Source: Mesaphorura yosii
Lineage: Eukaryota; Arthropoda; Collembola; Poduromorpha; Tullbergiidae
DNA length: 64,000 nt
Assembly (NCBI GenBank): GCA_009869945.1
Contig: WIXG01000003.1
Location: forward strand, 558,001 to 622,000
Reading direction: 5' to 3'
Shown: one piece after another, positions 14,001-27,700 of the stretch
Position numbering within the stretch: the first letter of the stretch is position 1
Layout of the letters: each line of letters starts with the position of its first letter
Program-made: the position numbers and the translations under genes
Notes under the pieces: model-generated
Told to the model about the DNA's origin: nothing
Database searches by the model: none
Seen by the model: the letters and a program-made list of their open reading frames with translations, nothing else

Positions 14001-17000
14001 TTCAATTATTTTCACATACAAAATTAACTAGACTTTTGGGTCACATTCCTGTGGTTGTATATTCGTGTAGCAGTACCAAATAGCAAGTAGCATATGATAT
14101 GTATAATCTTGAATTGAGTTCTTGCGTGTCCAACCGAATTATGTACACACAAGAATTTCGAATTTCCATGCAATCGGGTCACGCAGTAATTTTTATTGCT
14201 CCGACTCGTGGTTCGTAGCTTCTCCTATCTGAAATGGAATCGATATTGATTGACGGGCGGCCGAAATACAAAATGTATGTGGCCTTTTCGTTTCTTCGAG
14301 CATGCTCGGCTTCTCGATCGAGAAGCAATTTCAGAATAACAGTCACAGTCGTCGTCAGTCAAAAGGAACAGTCGCTGTCAGTGTCAACGTCAAATTCCAG
14401 CTAAATTACATTCGCAATTGCAATTGTGAGTTTGAGTTGCTGTGCCGCGATGCGATGTGCTGCAAATGTTAAATGTTACATCGTTTTGCTATGCTGCGAA
14501 TCTCCAAGTTCCGATCGACAAGATGTATTATTGACGTTTGTATAAATTTTTGTAGCGAGGGCAGGGCCGGCGTCAGGAGTCACAGAAGTCACAGTCACAA
14601 GTGATGTATGATGGTGACGATGACGCTACACCATGCTACACTTCTTCAGGCAGGCAAGGCCATCACTGATAAGATGCGCTTTCAGCGCAAGAAAGATTGA
14701 ACCCACTTCCACTCGAAGCAAATTGAAAAACTTATGAACGATGAAAATTTGCGACGGAAATTGCTGTTTTCCAATACAAATATTTGCAATAATATTTGCA
14801 CAATTGAAATTTGAGCGAATAGTGATCAAGAGCGAGAAGCGCAACGAATAACAACAAAAGAGCATCGACTTTTTAATAAAAATGACATGATAAATATTCC
14901 ATGCCTTCAATTTCCATGTCGTGTCCTCTTCTTTGAGTCTTTGGTGATGACAATTCATATCGAAAATTTGGTTCTATTTTTCATTACGTATTCTTCCTCT
15001 GCTCTTCTTACAGATAACTGGAAATAATTGGATTCTGGGTCCCGTGCTCTGTGACGTGTGGACCAGCTCCGATGTCCTCTGCTGCACGGCCTCCATTTTG
15101 CATTTGGTCGCAATTGCCGTCGATCGGTAAGTCGGCACAGCAGCTTGATAAATGATAAGTGTGATTCGCGATTCGCGACGGGCGACTCGGGATTTGCGTA
15201 CTTACACGTTATTAATGATCCAAAGTGGGTCGGTCGCTCAAGACTGTCGATTGTCGTCGTCCATGTCATCACCGTCATCAGAACATCATTATTATAATGC
15301 CTTGTCCGTCAAGCAGCGCCCAATCAGCTTGGAAATTTGAAGTAAAGGCCTGGCCTGAATAATGTCCACCATCAAAGGGCAAAGGCGAAAGGAGTACACG
15401 GATCACTTTTCGTTTTCGTTTTTGTAAAGAAATCGTTAAATCGAACTTCCTTTTGGCTAGTTAGTATAGTTAGCCAAGTCAGGCCAAGCCAAGCCAGTCG
15501 GCGAGTCAAGAAGTTTAGAAGAGCAAAAGTAAAGGTCTCGGCGCAAGAGTGAAGAGTGATTTCGGGAAATCCTTTTGTAAAAGCAACCATTAGTCATTCG
15601 ATTGCCTGCCTGCCATGCAGCCATGCTTGTTCAAGTCCGAGCCGAGTAAAGTGAGTAAATGAGACAACAAACGGACGGACGGACGACGGGTGGAAGAAAC
15701 GGCCGATAATGGGCGATAGACCAGGGCTCAAAGCTCAATTTTGATCTCTCTTTTCCATTATCATTCACTTAACCACGCTATTACGCTATTAATGTGCGCG
15801 TTCTCGTCGCTCGTGGCGGCCCCTCCTGAAAGGTCACTCAAAGGTTGATCTGATCGAAAATCGACGTAATGCATTCACATTTAAATTATTACCATCACCA
15901 TCTCGTACGTACAGATACTGGGCAGTCACGGACATTGAATACATTCGCTCGCGCAACCGTTCCCGAATCAACACGATGATCCTCCTCGTCTGGCTCGTCG
16001 CCGTCGTCGTCTCCATCGCGCCCATTCTGGGCTGGAAGGACCCTGAGTTTTATGTGCGTGTGGAGGTCGAAAGAAAGTGTTTAGTCAGTCAGGACGTTGG
16101 GTAAGCTACACGAAACGCTGCTACTTCGATTAACTGTAAACGTGCGTACGCTGAAGGCACCAATTTTTGAAAATCTAAACGGCTGCATTGCAGGTACCAA
16201 ATATTTGCGACCTGTGCTACGTTCTACGTTCCTCTTTGTGTGATACTCCTTCTGTACTGGAAGATATTCCAGACGGCTCGTCGGCGGATCCGCCACCGTC
16301 CCGGCGGAGCGGGCAGCGCCGGGAGACCTGCTTCCAAGGAGAAGAAGGTCGCCATTACCGAAGAGATTTCCTCAACCCGGGTAGAAGGTGGGAACGGAAG
16401 TGGTGAAGCTGCGTCCACGATTGAACAGGGTGAAGGTGCCGCCAGCAGGTCGAGCACGAGTGAATCACACACACATCAGCCCACAACCCAGTCCCAGGCG
16501 TCCCCAATTACAAATACGAATACTACGAACAACAATCAGGCCAATACGAAGCACTATTTTCATATACAACAGCAACAGCGGGCTCTACAAGCATCACAGT
16601 CGCCGACCTCTCCGACGACAGAGGACGACGACGAAGACGAGGAGGAAGACGTCGAAGGTCGTGGAGGTAAGAAGAGCGAGACGATCGAGTCACTCATTGA
16701 CGCCACAACGACACCAGAAGAGTACGGTGAGGATGAGGAAATGATTGGGCTCGATGATGGAGACGAAATTCATATCTCGACGATAGGCAAAACGGCCACT
16801 TCCTCTTTCACAACCCTCCTCCACCCGCACGGCCCAAATCACATGCCGTATGCCGCCGCGCACTTGCACGGGCAATCTACGCCGGCCAATCACATGCCCG
16901 AGTCACCAGTGATTAACGTGATTGAAGCTGCAAACACAACGACGACGACGGCGCCCGTGGCGATGGATTCGCCACCGGCAGACAGCAATAACAAGGCGCA

Positions 17001-17496
17001 TGAAGACGGAAGTGGGACGATTGCACTCGAAACGCTGTCCCCATCCACACTTCTCACGAGCTGCAACACTACTCAATCGAGTCTCGCGTCACCATCGAAG
17101 ATGCTGAAGCCCTCGAGTACGATTAAGAAGGGGAAGAGCACCAAAGAGTCGATCGAGGTGAAGCGGGAACGCAAAGCGGCCAAGACGTTGGCAATAATTA
17201 CAGGTAAGCAAGCTTGTAAACGTCGACTTCACAGTTTTGGCGAGTTTTGACAAAGTAAACCTTTGACAGGTGCATTTGTGGTGTGTTGGCTTCCCTTCTT
17301 CGTCATGGCGCTCCTGATGGCTGTGTGCACGCCCTGCTGGCTCCCTGACTGGGTCGTCACCTCCTTCCTCTGGCTCGGTTACTTCAACTCCACCCTGAAT
17401 CCAATCATTTACAATGTTTTCTCCCCGGAATTCAGGCTTGCGTTCAAACGCATCCTTTTCGGACGGAATTACGGCCGTCGAAGACGTGCAAAGTAA
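5041..17496 (+). CDS. 5-HT1: 5-HT1-like serotonin receptor (class A GPCR), 7 coding exons, 643 aa
   Basis: Coding exons: 5041-5302, 9780-9848, 9939-10003, 15014-15126, 15915-16100, 16194-17203, 17270-17496; phases agree throughout. The start is the first ATG of the frame. Seen: three N-glycosylation sequons (NDT, NAT, NGT) before TM1; TM2 with SLAVADL; TM3 with the amine-binding Asp in SSDVLCC (about residue 152) and Cys145 for the ECL2 disulfide; DRY followed by WAV; GWKDPEF after TM4; SQDVGYQIFAT into TM5; CWLPFF in TM6; NPIIY in TM7; a short basic tail. TM4-TM5 closely matches arthropod 5-HT1 receptors, which couple to Gi and lower cAMP. The third intracellular loop is about 300 residues, Ser/Thr/Glu-rich and wholly in exon 6. 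Ligand is inferred; another biogenic amine is less likely. Confidence 0.93.
5303..8468. other. First part of receptor intron 1, no further gene seen
   Basis: Sequence after the GTAAGT donor at 5303. Open frames here are short and lack splice or family support. Short tandem words occur, for example a CAAGT pentamer run near 6013-6030 and TGGCT pentamers near 7719-7738. Confidence 0.55.
8469..9477 (-). CDS. Unknown secreted, dibasic-rich protein nested in receptor intron 1 (3 exons, 271 aa)
   Basis: Coding exons on the minus strand: 9477-9339, 9224-8828, 8748-8469. Phases 1 and 2 match at both introns, the donors are GTACGT and GTAAGT, the acceptors are TTGTAG and TTTCAG, and the sum is 816 nt. 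The N terminus is a plausible signal peptide with core IVFLLIIV, cut after SCAA. Residues about 47-70 hold the only two mature cysteines ([13 protein letters not shown], ten residues between them). A Tyr/Pro/Gly/Asp-rich stretch follows, then a basic His/Pro/Arg part with several RR and KRR sites and no transmembrane segment, ending RPWPRP. This fits a secreted precursor or extracellular protein; I do not recognise the family. The cysteine spacing only loosely recalls an insulin B chain and there is no A-chain motif, so I do not call it insulin-like. Confidence 0.7.
10004..15013. other. Receptor intron 3 (5 kb), no gene seen
   Basis: Bounded by TCC|GTAAGT and TTACAG|ATA. Several 80-127 codon open frames are present on both strands, but none has a splice chain, family motif or supporting context. 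One of them, 11276-11659, begins with a hydrophobic stretch and is discussed under rejected items. Confidence 0.55.
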
Positions 17497-20400
17497 CTGC
17501 AAAGTTCTGGTGTAATCGTGTAATGAATCACAGATTTAAATGTATATTTTATGTATGTTTGTATTGTGAATGTACACTTCTCGTTCTCGTTGCTGTTCCT
17601 AATGGTTCATGGACCGACATGGAACGAACAGATGGTACTACTAATCCCAAGGCCATTGTCATTGCATTGGCTACTCGTACTCTTATTATCTGTGAAGTTG
17701 GAAAATAAAGTGATGATGTTGGAAAATAAAGAATAAAACGATTCTTGTACTAAACAATGTGCAATACAATACAACACCATCTTTTAATTTACTTGACTCG
17801 ACTCGGCACGGTGTGCTTGTCAAAAGATCCATCTTGCCATGTCTTCACTTCGTTCGCTTTAATATGAATCTCCATTTCCGTTTGCCGCGTTGTCCGCTTG
17901 TGCCTATTCACAAAACGGCAACGGCAATGAAGAAGAGCAGAGGAGGAGGAAGATTCTGTGAACTTTCACCGCCAGCAAGACCACGATCACGACCAACGAC
18001 CGTAAACGTGAAATAAAGTTTCCGCGTGTCGCGTGCAATAAAACAGGTCACCTCCTGCAGCGTTTCCTGTCCGCTACTGCACTGCATTCACCTTCGTACG
18101 TCTGCCTGCCTGCTTGACTGGCTGTCCGTTTAATGGGTAATTAACAGGGTAATTTGGGGTTTCAATATGAATCTACGAGCCAATAATTACTTTCTCGGGT
18201 CTGAACATACATTTTACGGCCTATAATGCAAAAACTCGTTGTCCGCATACCAGCTGGAATTCCGCACAGATAGAGGGCAGCGACCTGAATTAGGTTGTTA
18301 AACGTCGTCACATGCACATAATTCACACACCGTCGCCGTCTCGGGTCGGACGGCGCGAATGCGAAGAGAGGAGCACAGCACAGCACAGGAGAAAGTTGCC
18401 AGGACCGAGAAAAAGCGCAAACTTTTTTTCCAACTATTTAATATTGGAATAAAAGTGTAAAACTGCAAACTTTGCTCTGTTCGAGGTTCTGTTCTTTTTT
18501 GCAACCCTGCTCATCGCTCTTTCACTCGTTCATACGTGGCATATTCACTTCACATTCTCCTTCTGTTCTGCATCATCACATCATTATGCGAGAGAGAATA
18601 GCAGGCAAGCAAGCCGCCGAGCTGGGATCACAACGTCGTGTCATATAACGTTAAGAGCTGCGACATGTGCCTTGTGCAGTCAACTAAGGATTTTATTTCC
18701 CGATTTGCTCGCGGTGAATGGTGAAGTAAATTGTGATGTGACTGTGAGTTTGACTTTAAAAATGCCGAAACGAGATGGCTTTATCAGTGCAGGAGCGACA
18801 GCATCACATCGCAGCAAATTTTGACTTGTTCACTCAATCAACCCGTAAATCGGCAAATCCTTCCCCGAATTCAATTTGAACGGCAAGGTTGAGCAATGAG
18901 CAACTGGGAAATGTGTCAATTTGTGATATGAAACTTTGCAGAAAGCGAAAGACAAAAAGAGGAATGGGAAAATGCTCAAATGGGCGTCGAATTGGGCATA
19001 TACCGGGTTTGGACACAAGTACGAGTACAAAAATGGTGACACGAGCACCAAATCAGCAGATTATGTCACTCAAATGCTTATTCGCATGGAGCAATTCGTG
19101 AGATCGCGAGAAATTCAGCGATTTGTGGCCGCGCACGAATTCCAAATTGGTCGCTGTAATTGAGAGTGAAGTGACGACGACGACAGCAGCGCAGCAGAAG
19201 TTTGCAGACGATGACGAGCTGGAGATAATTTATAATCCCCTCAATTTGACGTTCCCGTTCGCATTCGCAGTTTGCTTTCTCGAGTCGACTACGAGCAGGC
19301 AGCGAGAAATCAAGCACGAACCAAGTTTAATAATGTCTGGAGACTCGAGTCGACGTCGACGTCGACATGAGACGGCGAGTTGAGTTGAATGGTATTAGCA
19401 GAAGTAGTGCAAGTGATTCGAATACTTTAATCCTCCGATACTAATGAAGAGTGCGCAAAGCCAAGCCAAGCCGAGGATCTCGCTATTGCACTCGTATTCA
19501 TGTTCCGAATTTCGCAGATCCAGCCTGAGATTGACTGATGCTGATGCTAAATGTTAATGAAGAGTATTCTGACTAGATTTGGGATCCTGGATTCAAAAAT
19601 AAAGAGTCAGTAAATAAAATAAGTGAGGAGGCAGCAAATCAGCACTCCTGCTTGCGATGCAAGAGAAAGTGGCACGGATCTTGGATTTCTGGAGATGCTG
19701 AATGTTGAATCCTGAATTAATCTTGACTTTTCTCCTTCCACGACTGCTTCTGCTGCTGGCTTGCTGCTACTGTCTTGTGCTTACAGTGGGACGAGATGAG
19801 ATGTGTATTTCTCTAAATGTAAATTCAAACCATCTCATTTCATCATCTCTTCACTTCTGGCCTAGTTTGGGTGCCTGTGAATGCCTGACCATGCTTCCTG
19901 CGTTCCGCATCCTGCGCGCCTGATTCCAGCCAAGTCAGACCACGCACGCCAAGATCTTATCCTGATCTGTATTATTGCCTGGCCTGGCCCGGCTTCCTGT
20001 TGCCTGCAACCCAACAGAAGAATAAAGTAATTTTGGATGAATTCGTGAAATGATGTGATGTCTTTTGGTAGCTGCAAGCATTACCGTAATTTATCTTTTA
20101 AAATTGCGCTGCGCTGTTCCAGTTTCCAGTCCCACTTCCAGCCAGCAGCGGAGTGGCGGCTGAGAATATTAGCATTTGCCAAATATTTACTCTTTTACTT
20201 ATCCACTGCGTCCCTTCTGCGTTTGCCATCGCCAATGCATGTCTTTCGTAGCCTCCGCCTTAGCGGTTGTGATGATAGTCGAAGTCGAAGGCGAGTCGTC
20301 GAGTTGATAAAAGAGTTGATCAAGCACTCGCTGCTGATGCTGGTCTTAATAAAGATAAATGATGAGATGATCACCCATTACGCCATTACACGTACACACA

Positions 20401-21797
20401 CTCGCTAAATTTGCATTTGCCACTCATTCCAATCTCATTCCCGTCAACAGGCATGCATACTGTGCTTCCCGTTCGGTTTTCGTAACTTCAATCTTTAAAT
20501 TCGTTACTGCTCCTTCCTCAGTTCGTTTCTTACATCGAATGCTCCAATGCAATGCACAGGAAATCGTCTTTCCCGGTTCGGTTCTAGTTTGAGAATCGAG
20601 ATCGTACAGCATAGCATGTGATTGATTCGGGTGAACGGTAAAGGATAAGATAAGATTAGCACGCAGATTAGTACGGGGGCGTGTGGCATAGCCGAGATGA
20701 GGGAAGAGGAAAGAAGAATGAGCCATCACATCAGCCACGCTGTGGAACGAAACAAAGGTCTTTTCTTGGCAGCAGCAGTCAAGACGGTGCTGTGGCGCTG
20801 TGGAATTCGCAGATAGTCACAGTCAGGATGAATGAGAGCAAAATGCACTGCAAAATCGTATATTATGTATGAAGTAACGCAATAAGCATCTTTAATGTTA
20901 TAACATTGGCATTATTACCGCACGACACACAGCATGGCACGGCATCGCAAGTTTTTGGAACAAATACAAAAACACGACGACCAAGCCGAAGACGAGAACG
21001 TGAATGAAGGAATGGAAGACCGGCACTGCGGAGATGAAGTTACCGAAAATAAACTCACAATCCATATTTAGAACATTACCAGCATATACACGGAGATTTC
21101 TCCCGAACATCTTCGAATCTGCAGTCTTCTGCGTCTGCCATATGGGCATGATCTTCATCAGCCTCAGGTTCGGCTCGTGCACACCGCCATGCGATGACGA
21201 TGAGGTAAATTCTAATTTTAACCCGCTTACACACTCGTTAAAATCGTAGTCGCAACTTGCTAAACGCTAAAATGAAAATTGAAAAAGATCCGTGTCTCAT
21301 TCAATCAAGTGATCTTCAGCAATCCACAACAAGACGCGAAGTCGAAGCCGCAGTCGAAAGTAAAGAAAGCAATATTCAAGATACTTCTTAGTTGAGATTT
21401 AAACCCACGCCACGAAAAATTCTTCGAAAGTTTTTTTGCTTGAAATCCAAAATTCTGCTTCGGGTTTGGCTTCGGCCAACTTGAAGTCGAAGTTTAATTG
21501 GTTTTCAGTCTCAAGTTTCTTTTTTAATTTCACGTGCCCCAACCAACTTCTCCTACGGTGTGAGTTCGTGTCGGGTTTTAGGCTTGGTTTAAGTTCTGCA
21601 CCGTAAATGGGATCAAGATTACGAACATCGGCGGCCTGACATTAAAAGTGTAAAAATACTCGTCTCGATCTCTTTGTCTGTCATTACCAGCGTCTGAGTC
21701 TCAACAGCACAAAGTTGACCGGCCAAATTGGCTTAAGTTTCCGATTTTTTTTCTCGCACGTTGCTGCGTGGCAGTGCTCTGAAACCTAGCAGTGATC
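17497..21797. other. 3' UTR and intergenic region, no gene seen
   Basis: The first 250 bases are the probable receptor 3' UTR. The rest has only short unsupported open frames. AAGCC pentamer runs occur (about 19458-19474). The promoter and any untranslated first exon of the thin-like gene should lie near the right end, but no clear core element can be called by eye. Confidence 0.55.
17704..17737 (+). terminator. Poly(A) signals of the 5-HT1-like receptor
   Basis: Three AATAAA hexamers lie at 17704-17709, 17724-17729 and 17732-17737, about 210-240 bases after the receptor stop codon. This is a typical position for the 3' end of its mRNA. Confidence 0.6.
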
Positions 21798-24700
21798 ATG
21801 GAGCAGCTGGAATCCCTTCTGACATGTCCCATTTGCCTGGATCGGTACCGGAATCCGAAGCTGCTGCCCTGTCAGCACTCGTTTTGCATGGAGCCTTGCA
21901 TGGAAGGTGAGTTTACTTCATTAGGCAGTGTTTATTAAACACGCAAGTCGCAAATGGAAAATTCCTTAAATTCACGTATTCACGTGCCCTCTTGATCCTG
22001 AGTGCTAATCTTAAAGATCTCGTCCTTAATTACTGTCTGCCTGTCTGATTGTTGCTTGTGTTTCATTGCAGGACTCGTGGACTACGTGAGGCGTCAGGTG
22101 AGTCTTCTTTTACCAAAATTCAATGGTTGCTAGCTATCTTGCATGCATCTTCTTCATCATAGCGTGCTAGCATTTCATGTACACGGGCGCAGTTCGCAGT
22201 TAAAATGTGACGTGCAAAAAGCTTGAAATACTGCGAACACTGCGAAGTGATGACATCTAATAATAAGAACCTGCCTAAGCATCAAGCGTCAAGTCTGGCT
22301 TGGCGTGGTGTGAGTCTGACTGGCAGAGAATTTGAGTTTGAACAAGAAAAATAGGGATTTAGGCCTACGACTGCGACTACGAGCAGGATTTAAGACGTGG
22401 GCTTGGACTCGTGTATCGTGTATCGTGTTCTCGGAATTCGAGTTCCTGGAAACTGGAATGTAATTTTGAGGCACAGTGTACAATAGTTTTAGAGTTTTAG
22501 AGCTGCAGCGTACGGCTGCGGATACTGGCTGCATCGGATTGCGTCTTGCTGTGAGAAATAATAAGAACTAAACGAAAAAAGCAACATGACATCCATTGCT
22601 TGATGATCATGATGATATTGCGATGCTGTTACTTCTACAACTACGACGTGCCTAGCGTCTAGTGTCTAGGGACACATAAGCCGGTACATATTGGAACAGA
22701 ATTCTGCTGCGTACTTGCCTGCCATTTGTTCACTTATTTTATGCTACGACACGGCGAAAATAGCAAGCAAAGTGAGACAAGGCGAACGAGAACAAGAGCC
22801 CAATGTCAATTAAATAAGATCAAATAATAATCAACATTTTCATCTTTCCCGCGACTGCGAGTCGCACCGCGTTGCGAATCTTCTCGAGCATCTTCTGTTC
22901 TATTGCGTAGCACATTCTTTTATTATTCAAATTAAATTGCGGTGAGGACCCTCAGCCCAAGACGCCCCAACCGAGCCTGAGCAGATGGAAAGAATGACAA
23001 ACTTGATCATGGCCACGCGCCGCGCCGCGATCAGGCGTTGAGCTTTCTTTTATGATGATTGCAGCGAAAATTCTTATAATTGAGTTCCCAACACGTAATT
23101 ACAGTCAGGCAAATCAGAAATTATTCAAATGGCCAGAGCCTCGGCTCGGCCGGGCCGCAGGGCGAGACAAGAAACAGGCTCACATAATTATTTATTGCCA
23201 AGTCAAGGCCAGTCATCATAAGCCAGCGGGCTTGGGTCCGGATTTTATCTCTTGTCGCCTGGAAATGGCAATGGACAGAACACAGAATACTAAACAGGCA
23301 ATTAAACTCTGGGCAACTCAATTTAAAGTAGAAAACTTGAACTTCGTCCTTTAGTTTCTCAGTTTTTATGGTTTGTGGAATTTTATTCGACGCAGTCGCG
23401 ACACAGCATATAACAACACAGACCAAAAATTCCAGAATTACATTTATTACTGCAAAGTACAAAGTAAATCATCTCGGCTCACTCTCTCGCAGTAATTCAA
23501 ATTTCTTGCATTTTAATTGCCCTCATAACCGTAAATATTCATTATGATGACAGTGGCCGGGTAATTAATTGAATTTTAAATGCGCTTTCAGGTCAAGTGT
23601 CCAGAATGCCGGGCGGAACACCGGATCCCGTACCAGGGCGTGCAGGCCTTCCCCACGAACGTCACGCTGCAGCGATTTCTCGAACTGCACATCGAGCTGA
23701 CTGGCGAGATTCCGGATCCGACCTCCAATCAAGTCATGGAGCGATGTCAAGTCTGCTCGGAGAAGTCGTACTGCGTCGTCTGCGCGCACTGTGATAAGAA
23801 AGTGTGTCCCGAGTGCAAGGACGCCCACATGGACGTTCTGAAGAGGGAAATCTCGCGGATCAGTAATCAAGTGCGGCGCGTCCTGCATCGGCTGGAGGAC
23901 GCGCTCAGCCTGACCGAGAAGAACTCGCTGCACCTGCAGCAAAATTCGCTGAGCGTGGTCGAAGAAATCGACGATGTGTACAGGTAAGCCTACAAGGCGT
24001 CGATTCTCGAATGGGTCCAACAGAACTTGAGTTACGACTTGGCTAGAGGCTAGTTAAAATTTCTATCGTGTCTTGGCGGAGCTCCAAGCCTCAGGCGAAC
24101 ATTTAGAAATTCTCGCTCTCATTCTCGGTCGGTCGCAAAATGAGATTACGAACACAAGGTTACACCGAACAAGGCAGCGAGGAGCGCCGGTTTATTTATG
24201 CACTCATCAACTGATTCATTGCCGCGTCTGTTCTATTTAATTTGTCCCGTAAACAGACGATTAGCGAAAACGTTAAAGGATCGGGCCGAATTCCTGAAGC
24301 ATGAAGTCGAGCGTTACCTTCAAACGGAATTGCGTAATCTCTCCTCCTTCAAGCATAACATGGACCAGGAGCTGAGCAACATCCAATCGAATTGTGATCT
24401 GGTGGACAAGTACATGCAGGCAGAGAGCACACTCACGACCTGGGACGACTGCGAACTCATGGGGTGAGTACGCACAAATGTTTATTACTTATGTTTTGTT
24501 AAGAGCTTATTCTTATGATTCTTATGTAACGTACGAATTGTGACCAGAATGTTTGGAATATTAGGTAGCTACATCAAATTCCACTTGAATGTTGTCTTTA
24601 GTAACCTCCTGTCTACTGATAACTGAAGTTGTTTCGAATTCAATTGAGTATTGGAATTGTGAAGATTAAAAAAAATCATTCACCCCTTGTCGCTGCTACT

Positions 24701-27700
24701 GTTACGCTGCTGTTAAAGTTGAACGTAGTGAAGTATGACTTGGTAGCCATTTCGAAATGCGCGATATTTCAGTCATATACAACATGAATGACAATGAAAA
24801 TTTAATTTCAAAGGACGAAGGACATTTTCCTCAAGACGATGGAATTCATCAGGAATTTCGAGTACGAGCCCGGCGACTATGCGAGGCGAGTCAAGTTTCT
24901 TGTAGAAAAGGACCCGAACACGCTCGCCGTCAGCTTGGGCACGTATGGCGATCTGTACTTGCCGACGACGAACCTTCAGGCGTGCATTTTGGGAAACAAT
25001 GCGGCTGGTGGTTCGGCTGGTGGGACCTCGTCTTCCGGGCTGCATTCGTCGAAGGGAGCAGGGGCGGATGCGGCATCGGGGTTGATGCGGAGCAAGAGCG
25101 ACCATCGCCTTACAATGCAATACCGTGGACAAGATTATGACGATGCAGGCAGTAGCAGCGGAGTCGGCGGACGCACGAGCCCCGTGTTTGGCAGAAAGTT
25201 TGGGGAGAGAAAAGAACGCGCTGGTGGTCGCAAAGAATTAGCCACCGCATACGACCCGAGCCTCGATCCCGACTTGGCCATGCTCGAAGTGCCGACCAAA
25301 TCAAGATTTCGCTCAAGATTTGCAAGACACTTGCAAGACTCGTTCGAAGACTCAGACACAGGTGGACGAGGAGATGGGCCAAGCGGACGCAAAGAGCGGG
25401 AACGCGTGCTGGATACGGAGGACGTGACACGCGGACCTCTCAGCGGAATCACAAAGCTGATCGATTCACCACGCGTCATACAAAGGCTCCAGGAGATGGA
25501 GGCGGCTGGGACAAAGATAAGTGTTAGCAAGCCAGGAGCGGGCGCAGACAACAAATCGAGCCCTGCTGCCCCCGTGGCAGCGGTACAGACTCCCGTAGCT
25601 CCCTGGCGGGCCACTTCGCGTCAGGTCAGTGAGGAGGACGAGATTGCAAAGCAGAAGAAAATGAACAAGGAAGGCGCGGCGGCGGTGAACGCGCGAGCCG
25701 CGGCTGCCACGCCAAATGCACCACGGCGACAGCAGAGTAACGAGCCGAAATCGCCACCGATCACGACGGGCGCCACTCGAACGTCAACCGAACGATCAAA
25801 TCTACTGGACAGTGCCGGAGCGGGGACGGCAGCAGGAGCAGTTGAAGAGACGGTGGCTTCCAGGCAACGAACCTCGCAGCCTCGCAAACTCAGCCCGGAG
25901 CGTGTCCTGCCGAAAAATACGCGGTCCGAGAGCTCAGACAGCGGACGCAGCGAGACATCATCGGGCTCGAGTCGAAATACGAACACAGGTTAGCATTAGC
26001 ATGCGCCTTTTCTGTGCACGCCACCCACGCTGATGCCCGGCTTAGCGATCGCATAAGGGTAACGTAACTCGATTTTGTAACCGTAGCCTTTTCGGAGACA
26101 ATTTTATTGACATTTTGCTGCTGCTATTTGCACAAAATTCCGATTCTGTTCCAAAAACGTCGTGGCTCATGAGATCCGTGCCAAACAAACCATGCAGCAA
26201 TGCATGCAGCTCGAAATCCGCAACCCACACGTTCTTAATTTAGAAACGGAGATCAGATCATCGCAGTCGAAGCGTTAGCAACTCGAAAAGACTCAGCTCG
26301 GGATCAAAATCCAGATCGAGATCACATCTGCTGCTTGGCTGTTGCATCTGCTGTCTAAAGTTCCATCCAATTCCACCTGCATGCAAAGCAAATGCAGCCA
26401 ACCGCCAAGCCAAGTCATGCATTCAGATCAGATCTCCTGATCTCCAATCCCAATTGAATAACAATTGCTGCTGCTGCGCTGATGATGAAAGCAAAAGCAA
26501 GGAATCAATGTGTTGATAACTCATCGTATAGCAATTTTAATTCGGTCCGTCCCAGAATTTTATTCTGTCCCGGAATTTCATAGGCTGTCTTAAATAATAA
26601 TTCGACCCCAAATAATCAAGACCCAGAATACTGAATAATGCATGGGCGGTATAGCATGGAATGATCGCAGCCAGTACAGCAGCACCTGAAGGCAAGGGCG
26701 TGACAGAAGCAGAACAGATGCAGATCATCACGATGATGATATGATATCCATTATTAATGAGATGAGAACCACACCGACAGCCAGCAGCAGTCAGCAGTCG
26801 ACTATAAATGCAAAATTCATCCTCATTCATTCGGAAATCCCATTCAATTATTTTGATCATTGTAAATAAGCTGAACCAGACACCGTGCCTTGCCCGTGCA
26901 CGCGCTTTCACCAGAATTCTGGGTCCAACTTTTTGTGGTCTCAGAAACGGTTGAATTAGAATTGCAAATTAGGGGTAAAGTGAAAGTTCGCTGGTTGCTC
27001 AATTCGTATTCGCAATCGCAATGACGGGATTTCGTTGTCGTGATTAAGAATTCTCCCTCCGTCTAGCAAGTCGCATGCACGCACGCACGCCCGTTGTAGT
27101 TGTAAGCCAACATGTCGTTGATGTTGTTGCATGTGCTTTCTGTTGACTGTGCACAGGTGCTGTCTTTTCCGCAGAGGAGGTTAAGCAACGATACCTTAGC
27201 AAGAGTTCTGAAAAAGAACAAAGTTCAGGTCGTACAACCCCTCAAAGTAGAAAAGACAGTACGACTGTCAATCTACCGACAGTAGATCAGCAAACGTCTG
27301 CAGGGTCAAATTCCGGTGGCGGAGCAGCAGTCGTCGGCGGAGCGGCGGCCAACGTCAACGGCTCCAGCGCCTCATCGAAGAAGTTTCAGAGCCGATTCTT
27401 GGGCAAACCGTCAACGACCGTCGAGGCGAGCAAGGAGTCGAGCACGAGCAGTAGCAGCGAGTCGGAGGAGGAGGAAGAGGAAGAATCCGAGTCTGAGTCG
27501 TCGGACGAAGGAACGGGCGCCACCGTGAAGAAGGCAACCGCCAAGGGCGCAGGCAGCGGCTCGACCGGGAAGCCAATGCCGGAGAAGACGTCGCGCATGG
27601 AGAAGACTGACATCGGCCCGCTGCTCGCGAAGAGTGCAAATGCACGGGACGGCTCACGACATGCAGCGGAGAACGCGCTGGGCACCTACAGCTCAAGCAG

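Noticed and set aside
25110-25986. Long minus-strand frames opposite thin exon 5 (25135-25614, 25621-25986)
   Set aside because: They mirror the Ser/Arg/Gly-rich codons of the real exon; no independent evidence of a gene.
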